Positions 30,294 to 35,621 of a stretch of 35,621 bases of DNA are shown here, piece by piece. The notes beneath the pieces were generated by a model. The model was given only the letters and a program-made list of their open reading frames with translations. It was not told the DNA's origin and ran no database searches. The stretch's first letter is position 1. Each line of letters starts with the position of its first letter. Origin of the DNA: Clostridiales bacterium (lineage in GTDB: Bacteria; Bacillota; Clostridia; Christensenellales; UBA1242); the NCBI GenBank assembly GCA_015055905.1, contig SVHI01000013.1:1-35621 (forward strand), in the 5' to 3' direction. A program made the position numbers and the translations under genes.

Positions 30294-30314
30294 GTGTTAT
30301 GTTTGACATAATAC
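30294..30314. repeat. GTGTTATG palindrome, copy D, at a ribosome binding site
   Basis: GTGTTATGT and ACATAATAC form a 9-bp inverted repeat with a TTG centre and one G-T pair. The right arm ends 2 bases before the AGGAG of the Rsm22-family gene. Folding of the RNA would bring a hairpin next to its ribosome binding site. No T tract follows. Confidence 0.65.
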
Positions 30315-30324
30315 AGGAGTAAAT

Positions 30325-31275
30325 ATGATTTTGCCAGTTGACTTGCAAGAAAAAGTCAATAGACTATACAGTTCAATCAACAAGCAGGTTTTAACCGATT
30401 CAAGAAAGGGTCTTACATCAAGATATAAAGAAACAAGAGAGAGTGGAAAGTCGCTAATTGATTCAAAAACCGATGGAATTGTTTATGCGATTTCAAGAAT
30501 GCCTGCGACATACTCAGTGGTTTACAGTTTGCTTGATGGGTTGACTAGACAGGAATTTATTAAAGATGTTTCGACTATATTCGATATTGGTTCGGGAACA
30601 GGTGCTGGATATTTTGCAACAAAAGAGATTTTTCCAGAGGCTAAAATATCTTTGTTTGAAAGAGACAGCAATATGATTCAAACATTCAAACAATTAGACG
30701 ACGATAAAGACGTTAAAAGGTTTGATTTGGTTAGGGATGAGTTTGATGAAAAAGCGGACCTTGTTATGACGAGTTATGTGCTTTCTGAAATGAGTGAAGA
30801 GGGCAGAATGGCGTCAGTTAAAAAAATGATGGACGCATCAAATAAGTTTGTTCTCTTGATTGACACGGGAACGCCAAGAACTTATGAGAATTATTTGAAA
30901 ATAAAGCGTTTTGCTTATAGCCAAGGCTGGAGTGTTACTGCACCTTGTGCCACTGAAAAATGTGGGCTTAAAAATGATTATTGTCAATTTTATGCGAGGG
31001 TGGAAAGGTCATCATTGCAAAAAATGGCTAAAGATGCCTCTCTTTCATATGAGGATGAAAAATATTTTTATTTGTTATTGGCAAAAGACGATGTAAAAAC
31101 AACACTTTCAAGGGTTATTCGTAGACCACTGATAAAAACAAATGTTACAGAACTTAAGGTTTGCGATATTAGCGGCGTTCGTGACGCTGTTATAACAAAG
31201 AAAAACAAAGAACTTTATAAAAAATCTAAAAAGATAAAAATTAATGGGCTCATTGATTTGAGTGAGCTTGGTTAA
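30325..31275 (+). CDS. Rsm22/METTL17-family methyltransferase-like protein
   Basis: The 316-residue protein matches the Rsm22 family (PF09243), known for mitochondrial small-subunit assembly factors and found in scattered bacteria. It has a SAM-binding-like TIFDIGSGTGAGYFAT (84-99) and the family block APCATEKCGLKNDYCQFYARV (206-226), followed by YEDEKYFYLLLAKD. Cysteines C208, C213, C220 and C280 occupy the positions of the four cysteines that bind a 4Fe-4S cluster in human METTL17. A basic tail (KKNKELYKKSKKIKIN) fits rRNA binding. Whether it methylates rRNA is open, because METTL17 may not. AGGAG follows the palindrome at 30294. The next gene encodes a cysteine-rich membrane protein. Confidence 0.85.
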   Translation: MILPVDLQEKVNRLYSSINKQVLTDSRKGLTSRYKETRESGKSLIDSKTDGIVYAISRMPATYSVVYSLLDGLTRQEFIKDVSTIFDIGSGTGAGYFATKEIFPEAKISLFERDSNMIQTFKQLDDDKDVKRFDLVRDEFDEKADLVMTSYVLSEMSEEGRMASVKKMMDASNKFVLLIDTGTPRTYENYLKIKRFAYSQGWSVTAPCATEKCGLKNDYCQFYARVERSSLQKMAKDASLSYEDEKYFYLLLAKDDVKTTLSRVIRRPLIKTNVTELKVCDISGVRDAVITKKNKELYKKSKKIKINGLIDLSELG

Positions 31276-31287
31276 AGAGGAACACAA

Positions 31288-32094
31288 ATGAATTTTGAAG
31301 TATGCAAAAAGGAAGATAAAACCTTAAAATACACCATTATTAATCTTGAAAAAGATTGCTACAAAAACATTAAGAAAAACATAAAAGAAGTTGAGGCTTT
31401 TGAACTTGATGAAAAAGCACTAGGACTTGAAAATGTTTTATATGCTGGGGAGGGAAAAAAGGAAAGTTTTGCTCTTCAAAAAAAGAATTGTGAAAACATT
31501 TTGAAGTTATATAAAACTTGTGTGAAGATTGTTAAACTCTTAAAACGCAGGAAAATCAACTTTTCTAGAAAGTTTTATGTTGCAAACTTAGACAAGAAAA
31601 TCAATAACAATGACTTTATGTTAGCGTCAATGTTAAATGTTAGGTTTAATGTTGGTTTATTTAAGAGAGTTTCTGCGTCATATAAGTATGCAGCTGACTT
31701 TTTGGATATGGAAAACGCTATGAATAAGATGTGTGACTTTAGAGACAATAAGTGCACAAAACATAGAGAACTTAATGACGGCAGAACAACAGGCTGTTGC
31801 ACAAAGCAGATTTGCAAATATACTTGCAATGCGCCTTGTCCAACTTGGAATCTTGCTTGCAAGATTATTATGTGTGACTATCTCATTAACAAAAAGGGAT
31901 TCTATTTTTCACCACAAACAGTTCCTATTTTGAGAGTTAACTTCACATATATTGAGAGATTGTTTAGCATAGGTCAGCTTTGCTGCTCGTCAAAAAAGGC
32001 GATTAGAGAACTTTGGATTGTGAGAATTTTCACTGGTCTTGTTGGGCTTTTCGCTCTTGGAATGATTGGCTTGCTCTTTACTGTTATTTTATAA
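31288..32094 (+). CDS. Cysteine-rich membrane-anchored protein, 268 aa, unknown
   Basis: I do not recognise this family. The 268-residue protein has 15 cysteines. Nine of them lie between 149 and 196 (C149, C156, C170, C171, C176, C180, C184, C191, C196), spaced like a metal or Fe-S site, and a CC pair is at 232-233. One hydrophobic segment at about 242-266 forms a C-terminal anchor, so the cysteine cluster probably faces the cytoplasm. The N-terminal 140 residues are basic and lysine-rich. GAGGA lies before the ATG. It follows the Rsm22-family gene by 12 bases, so the two are cotranscribed. Redox or metal binding is an inference from the cysteines only. Confidence 0.8.
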   Translation: MNFEVCKKEDKTLKYTIINLEKDCYKNIKKNIKEVEAFELDEKALGLENVLYAGEGKKESFALQKKNCENILKLYKTCVKIVKLLKRRKINFSRKFYVANLDKKINNNDFMLASMLNVRFNVGLFKRVSASYKYAADFLDMENAMNKMCDFRDNKCTKHRELNDGRTTGCCTKQICKYTCNAPCPTWNLACKIIMCDYLINKKGFYFSPQTVPILRVNFTYIERLFSIGQLCCSSKKAIRELWIVRIFTGLVGLFALGMIGLLFTVIL

Positions 32095-32106
32095 AATTTT
32101 GCAATA

Positions 32107-32137
32107 AAAAAAGACTTCGATTTCGAAGTCTTTTTTG
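32107..32137. terminator. Bidirectional terminator between convergent genes
   Basis: A near-perfect inverted repeat around GACTTCGA/TCGAAGTC, with A6 and T6 flanks, lies between the cysteine-rich gene and the minus-strand GGGtGRT gene. It can terminate both. Confidence 0.85.
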
Positions 32138-32144
32138 TTTTGGT

Positions 32145-33140
32145 TTATTTTCTTGAACCAACTGCAACGGCGAGAGCAACTGATGCACCAACCATTGGGT
32201 TGTTACCCATACCGATAAGTCCCATCATATCAACGTGTGCTGGAACTGATGAAGAACCTGCGAATTGTGCATCTGAGTGCATTCTTCCCATAGTGTCTGT
32301 CATACCATAGCTTGCAGGCCCTGCAGCCATATTGTCTGGGTGAAGTGTTCTACCTGTGCCGCCACCAGATGCTACTGAGAAGTAAGCTTTGCCTTTTTCT
32401 GTGCAAAGTTTCTTATATGTTCCTGCAACTGGGTGTTGGAAACGGGTTGGGTTAGTTGAGTTTCCTGTGATTGAAACGTCAACGTTTTCGTGTTCCATAA
32501 TAGCAACGCCTTCGTTTACGTCATCTGCGCCGTAGCAACGAACTTTGCTTCTTGGACCGTCTGAGAATGCTTTTGTTTCAACAACGTTAAGCTTTGCCTT
32601 TGCATAGTCATATTCTGTTCTGCAGTATGTGAAACCATTGATTCTAGAAATGATGTATGCAGCGTCTTTTCCAAGACCATTCAAAATAACTTGAAGTGGT
32701 TCTTTTCTAACTTTGTTTGCAGTTGTTGCAATACCAATTGCACCTTCTGCTGCTGCAAAACTTTCGTGTCCAGCAAGGAAACAGAAACATTTTGTTTTTT
32801 CGTTCAAAAGCATTGATGCAAGGTTTCCGTGACCGATACCAACTTTTCTGTGGTCAGCAACTGAACCAGGAACGCAGAATGCTTGAAGACCAATTCCAAT
32901 CCATTTTCCAGCTTCTTCAGCGGTTGGAACGTTTTGTTTGATTGCAAGGGCAGTGCCAAGTGTGTATGCCCAAACAGCGTTTTCAAAGCAGATTGGTTGA
33001 ATGCCTTTAACAATTGCTTCAACGTCAATACCTGCATCTAAACAGATTTGTCTAGCTTCTTCCAAATCTTTAATACCATATTTCTTGAGACATTCGTTAA
33101 TAGAAGCTTCTCTTTTTTCTTTACCTTCGAAATTTACCAT
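32145..33140 (-). CDS. GGGtGRT protein
   Basis: This 331-residue protein carries the motif that names its family, GGGTGRT at 259-265, within YFSVASGGGTGRTLHPD. Its C-terminus is rich in glycine and small residues (MMGLIGMGNNPMVGASVALA). The family occurs in anaerobes, usually beside a NifU/IscU-like scaffold gene, as here. Its biochemical function is not established to my knowledge. Conserved-looking features here include C51, C89, HRKVGIGHGN (97-106), C118/C120 and C173. No signal peptide is present, so it is cytoplasmic. The gene follows the scaffold gene by 3 bases, and AAGGAG lies within the end of that gene, so the two are coupled. Confidence 0.9.
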   Translation of the reverse strand: MVNFEGKEKREASINECLKKYGIKDLEEARQICLDAGIDVEAIVKGIQPICFENAVWAYTLGTALAIKQNVPTAEEAGKWIGIGLQAFCVPGSVADHRKVGIGHGNLASMLLNEKTKCFCFLAGHESFAAAEGAIGIATTANKVRKEPLQVILNGLGKDAAYIISRINGFTYCRTEYDYAKAKLNVVETKAFSDGPRSKVRCYGADDVNEGVAIMEHENVDVSITGNSTNPTRFQHPVAGTYKKLCTEKGKAYFSVASGGGTGRTLHPDNMAAGPASYGMTDTMGRMHSDAQFAGSSSVPAHVDMMGLIGMGNNPMVGASVALAVAVGSRK

Positions 33141-33143
33141 AAA

Positions 33144-33839
33144 TTACTCCTTTCTTGGGTCGATATATTTTGCTGCTTCGTTATATCTACCATAAGTTTT
33201 AAGATTTGCTTTAAGTGCTTCGTCAGCATTTGTTCCAGCTTTGATTGCTTCCATCATTTTGCCCATATTAACAAATTCATAACCGATGATTTCGTTGTTT
33301 TTATCAAGAGCAAGTTTTGTGATGTAACCTTCAGCCATTTGAAGATATCTTGGTCCTTTAAGTTTTGTTGAATAGCTTGTTCCAACTTGTGAGCAAAGAC
33401 CTTTTCCAAGGTCGTCCATACCTGCACCAATTTCAAGACCGTCATCAGAGAATGCTGATTGTGTTCTTCCGTAAACAATTTGAAGGAAAAGTTCACGCAT
33501 TGCAACGTTGATTGCGTCACAAACAAGGTCTGTGTTTAATGCTTCAAGAATTGTTTTTCCTGTCAAAATTTCTGCTGCCATTGAAGCAGAGTGGGTCATA
33601 CCTGAACAACCGATTGTTTCAACAAGTGCTTCTTCAATAACGCCGTTTTTAACGTTAAGTGTGAGTTTGCACGCACCTTGTTGTGGAGCACATCTACCAA
33701 CACCGTGTGTTAAACCAGAAATATCTTGGATTTCTCTTGCGGTAATCCATTTTCCTTCTTCTGGAATTGGAGCTGATTTGTGCTTTGCGCCTTTAGCTAC
33801 TGGGCACATATTTTCTACATGTTTAGAAATATTAATCAT
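33144..33839 (-). CDS. Iron-sulfur cluster scaffold protein, NifU/IscU-like, GGGtGRT-linked
   Basis: The 231-residue protein contains an IscU/NifU N-terminal-type core. It has VGRCAPQQGACKLTL with C50 and C57, TIGCSGMTHSASMAAEILTGKT with C78, and C107 in LVCDAINVAMREL. C12 (NMCPVAKGAKHK) and C149 are extra. NifU-type scaffolds assemble Fe-S clusters before transfer. The usual three-cysteine ligand pattern is plausibly C50 or C57, C78 and C107, but I cannot assign it exactly. It is the first gene of a two-gene operon with the GGGtGRT protein. GAGGTG precedes the ATG. No sulfur donor gene is in the window. Confidence 0.88.
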   Translation of the reverse strand: MINISKHVENMCPVAKGAKHKSAPIPEEGKWITAREIQDISGLTHGVGRCAPQQGACKLTLNVKNGVIEEALVETIGCSGMTHSASMAAEILTGKTILEALNTDLVCDAINVAMRELFLQIVYGRTQSAFSDDGLEIGAGMDDLGKGLCSQVGTSYSTKLKGPRYLQMAEGYITKLALDKNNEIIGYEFVNMGKMMEAIKAGTNADEALKANLKTYGRYNEAAKYIDPRKE

Positions 33840-33876
33840 AATTCACCTCGTAATATTTGCTTTATTCAGCCTTTCA

Positions 33877-33906
33877 AGTATAGCACACACAAAAACAATT
33901 TTGCAA
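33877..33906 (-). promoter_or_regulatory. Promoter of the scaffold-GGGtGRT operon
   Basis: On the minus strand TTGCAA (33906-33901) and TATACT (33882-33877) are 18 bases apart, with an extended -10 TGC. It is divergent from the yigZ promoter. Confidence 0.65.
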
Positions 33907-33938
33907 TTTATATTTTATGTAATTTTCACATATATGTT

Positions 33939-33966
33939 TTGATTTTTTAACTTTTTGTGATATAGT
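33939..33966 (+). promoter_or_regulatory. Promoter of yigZ-recX
   Basis: TTGATT at 33939-33944 and TATAGT at 33961-33966 are separated by 16 bases, with TGA as extended -10. Confidence 0.6.
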
Positions 33967-34000
33967 TATTGTGATAGAAAAGTAAAACGCGGGGTAAAGT

Positions 34001-34705
34001 ATGGGATACGTTAACGTTGATACCATTTATGAAGAACAGGAAAACGGAAAAGTTGAAATAAAAAATGACTATACATCTGTTGAAGAAATGGCGGTCGTTG
34101 AGATTGTTATGAAAAAGTCAAGATTTATTGGTATGGCTTTCCACGTTGAGTCTGACGACGATGTTCATATGATTATTGGAAACCTCAAAAAGAGCAATAA
34201 GGGTGCAAAACACGTGGCTTATGCTTATGTTTTGGGTGAAACTTATAACGTTGCGAAAAACAACGATGACGGCGAACCAGCAGGCTCTGCGGGTGCTCCA
34301 ATTTATGAAGCTTTAAAACAAGCAAAAATCACAAACACTTTGGTTGCGGTTGTTCGTTTCTTTGGTGGAATTGAACTTGGAAAGAGCAGACTTACAAGAG
34401 TTTATAACAACGTTGCTGTTCAAGCAATTGATGCCGCTAAGAAATATACAATGATTTTCTGTAACGAAGTTGAAATTAAAGTTTCATACCAAAACTATGG
34501 TAGTGTAAACAAACTCTTCTCTGACTCAAACGTTCACATCATTGAACAACACAATGATGAAGCGATGCCTGTTATGAAGGTTGCTGTGCCTGTCAAAGCT
34601 TCAGATAAACTCATTGCTAGCATTAGAGCGAGAACTCGTGGTGCGGGTTCTATTCAAAAGTATGGAACAGGCTTCTATAAGTTCCCATATAAACCAATGG
34701 AGTAA
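34001..34705 (+). CDS. yigZ: YigZ/IMPACT-family protein
   Basis: The 234-residue protein belongs to the UPF0029/IMPACT family. It has the conserved block DDGEPAGSAGAPIYEAL (about 89-105), then VAVVRFFGGIELGKSRLTRVYN (about 112-133) and a C-terminal ferredoxin-like domain. The family may bind RNA or ribosomes; in eukaryotes IMPACT acts on Gcn2 signalling, and in bacteria the role is not settled. A 35-residue leader (MGYVNVDTIYEEQENG) precedes the usual start KKSRFIG and looks like a lineage-specific extension. The Shine-Dalgarno is a weak GGGG. The recX start lies 2 bases after the stop, so the two form an operon. Confidence 0.88.
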   Translation: MGYVNVDTIYEEQENGKVEIKNDYTSVEEMAVVEIVMKKSRFIGMAFHVESDDDVHMIIGNLKKSNKGAKHVAYAYVLGETYNVAKNNDDGEPAGSAGAPIYEALKQAKITNTLVAVVRFFGGIELGKSRLTRVYNNVAVQAIDAAKKYTMIFCNEVEIKVSYQNYGSVNKLFSDSNVHIIEQHNDEAMPVMKVAVPVKASDKLIASIRARTRGAGSIQKYGTGFYKFPYKPME

Positions 34706-34707
34706 TA

Positions 34708-35346
34708 ATGTCAGTTATAACCAAAATTGAACAACAAAGAAACAAGTCTCGCGTTAACATTTTTGTTGACGGGGCTTTTTTTTGTGGGTTAAATAAAGAA
34801 ACAGCCATTATTTTCAAACTAAAAGAGGGAAAAGAGGTTGAAGAAGAAAAACTCAAAAAGATAATTTTTGAAAGCGAAGTTAAATCTGCGTTTGAGAAAA
34901 GTTTAGACTATTTGGGCAGGCAAATGTATTCAAAAAAGGTTTTGCAAGATAAACTTGTTTTGAAAGGGTTTTTGCAAGAAGTTGTGGGGGCTGCAATCAA
35001 GAAACTAGAAGAGTATAAATATGTTGATGATGAACTTTTTGCAAAGCAATTTGTTCAGCAAAACACAAAAAGGTCAAAACGAATCTTGAAAGAAAAACTC
35101 ACTCAAAAGGGTGTGAGTAAGGATATTATTTCGAGAGTTTTGGAAGAAAATAGAGGCAGTGACGAGTTTGAAATATGTTTATTTCACGCTCAAAAATATG
35201 CTAAAAACAAACAGATTGAAGGACAAAAAGAAATCCAAAAGTTTTATGCCAGTTTAGCACGAAAAGGGTTCGATTTTAACACTATTAAAAAAGCGGTCAA
35301 AACCGTGATAAATAAAGACTTTGAAGAGGAAAATAACTTTGATTAA
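34708..35346 (+). CDS. recX: Regulatory protein RecX
   Basis: RecX limits RecA filament growth during recombination and the SOS response. The 212-residue protein has the RecX three-helix repeats: FEKSLDYLGRQMYSKKVLQDKL (about 61-82), then the block with YKYVDDELFAKQFVQQNTKR (about 103-122). Next is a block with SKRILKEKLTQKGVSKDIISRVLEE and a C-terminal repeat with KFYASLARKGFDFNTIKKAV. GGAG lies in the end of yigZ. No recA is in the window. Confidence 0.9.
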   Translation: MSVITKIEQQRNKSRVNIFVDGAFFCGLNKETAIIFKLKEGKEVEEEKLKKIIFESEVKSAFEKSLDYLGRQMYSKKVLQDKLVLKGFLQEVVGAAIKKLEEYKYVDDELFAKQFVQQNTKRSKRILKEKLTQKGVSKDIISRVLEENRGSDEFEICLFHAQKYAKNKQIEGQKEIQKFYASLARKGFDFNTIKKAVKTVINKDFEEENNFD

Positions 35347-35360
35347 TAAAGTTATTTTTT
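35331..35360 (+). terminator. Terminator overlapping the recX stop
   Basis: A 10-bp stem (35331-35340 with 35348-35357) with a 7-base loop is followed by T. The 5' arm lies within the last recX codons. The stem is A+T-rich, so it is weaker than others here. Confidence 0.6.
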
Positions 35361-35385
35361 TATTACATTATTTTTAGAAACAGTA

Positions 35386-35414
35386 TTGACTTTTTTCTCT
35401 ATTTATGGTATTAT
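35386..35414 (+). promoter_or_regulatory. Promoter P1 upstream of the last gene
   Basis: TTGACT at 35386-35391 and TATTAT at 35409-35414 are separated by 17 bases, with TGG as extended -10. Initiation near 35421 would give a leader of about 170 bases before the GTG at 35594. Confidence 0.8.
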
Positions 35415-35416
35415 AT

Positions 35417-35500
35417 ATTCACCATAATAACAGAGCGAAAGCTTGATGGTTATGGAACTTTTCGAGTGAATTTTACATAAAATTTAATCGAGAAGGACGA
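35417..35500 (+). promoter_or_regulatory. Structured leader, candidate cis-acting RNA
   Basis: The region holds several interlocking complementary pairs. CCATAA (35422-35427) pairs with TTATGG (35450-35455). Inside it is a small GAGC-GAAA-GCTT hairpin. CTTTTCGA (35458-35465) pairs with TCGAGAAG (35488-35495, one G-T pair) and encloses AATTTT (35469-35474) with AAAATT (35479-35484). ATTCAC (35417-35422) can pair with GTGAAT (35466-35471), which competes with or threads the second stem. I match it to no known riboswitch, T-box or ribosomal protein leader. It could be a small RNA or a leader that controls the next gene. Confidence 0.5.
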
Positions 35501-35527
35501 TACTTAAAAAAAATTACAAAATGGGTA

Positions 35528-35556
35528 TTGATTTTTTAAAAGGCTAATGTTATTAT
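35528..35556 (+). promoter_or_regulatory. Promoter P2 close to the last gene
   Basis: TTGATT at 35528-35533 and TATTAT at 35551-35556 are separated by 17 bases, with TGT as extended -10. It would give a short leader of about 30 bases, so P1 may serve a separate RNA. Confidence 0.65.
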
Positions 35557-35593
35557 ATTGACCGGATATCACGTTTGTAAAAGGAGGTGTAGC

Positions 35594-35621
35594 GTGGAAG
35601 AAAAAGATAGAAAAATGCTTG
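35594..35621 (+). CDS. Truncated gene start, unknown
   Basis: An excellent ribosome binding site (AAAGGAGGTG, 35579-35589) precedes a GTG at 35594, opening a frame that reads (V)MEEKDRKML before the window ends. The nine residues are not enough to identify the protein. An ATG at 35615 is also in frame, but it lies too far from the ribosome binding site. Confidence 0.6.

Noticed and set aside
32717..32941. Plus-strand reading frames opposite the GGGtGRT gene
   Set aside because: They are short shadow frames without start signals.
35521..35547. Eight-codon leader peptide (MGIDFLKG)
   Set aside because: The nearest possible ribosome binding site is too far upstream and the frame has no regulatory codon pattern.

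Overview
This window is an AT-rich chromosomal segment from a low-GC Gram-positive bacterium, most likely an uncultured member of the Clostridia. The reasons are a recognisable Spo0A, a long scRNA-type SRP RNA like that of Bacillus, WhiA, the neighbourhood uvrC-murB-PHP-whiA-dnaE-pfkA and the neighbourhood rpmE-prmC-prfA, canonical AAGGAG ribosome binding sites, and TTGA(CA)-17-TATAAT promoters, often with an extended -10 TG. I see no phage, IS element, CRISPR array or tRNA. Assignment below class level is not supported by what I can see.

Layout. 1-198 is the 3' end of an isoleucyl-tRNA synthetase, followed by a terminator and a tiny minus-strand ORF. 413-2707 holds rpmE, then prmC-prfA behind two back-to-back hairpins. 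2794-8000 holds a kinase-fold protein, uvrC, a hypothetical protein and a membrane-anchored solute-binding-like protein. 8010-16290 holds a divergent murB, a PHP-domain protein, whiA, dnaE and pfkA. In many Clostridia this neighbourhood also carries hprK, rapZ, yvcK and ptsH, which are absent here. 16375-17842 holds a metallo-beta-lactamase-fold hydrolase and a COG2426-type membrane protein. A convergent three-gene ABC importer (NMT1/TauT class, substrate unknown) lies on the minus strand at 17865-20475.

20621-26070 holds two membrane proteins, galE, valS, and a GNAT acetyltransferase fused through an 11-residue-repeat helix to a zinc ribbon. 26237-27476 holds spo0A and a small coiled-coil protein. 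The SRP RNA lies on the minus strand at about 27515-27791. 27956-32094 is a cluster of RNA-related genes: a HEPN-like/CBS protein, a COG1092-like rRNA methyltransferase, an RluA-type pseudouridine synthase, an Rsm22/METTL17-family protein with four candidate Fe-S cysteines, and a cysteine-rich membrane-anchored protein of unknown function. A minus-strand pair follows at 32145-33839: a NifU/IscU-like scaffold and a GGGtGRT-motif protein. The window ends with yigZ (IMPACT family), recX, and a structured leader before a truncated gene.

Themes. Most of the content is translation and genome maintenance housekeeping. The points that stand out are: a palindrome family (GTRTTATG-N5-CATAAYAC) present five times, two copies acting as likely terminators and one inside a coding sequence; the GGGtGRT/Fe-S scaffold pair; a bacterial Rsm22 protein next to a cysteine-rich membrane protein; a HEPN-CBS fusion; a MurB with degraded FAD and active-site motifs; an SRP RNA with a UGAC apical loop; and a possible attenuator between rpmE and prmC-prfA. 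All statements come from reading the sequence by eye; no database search or folding program was run.
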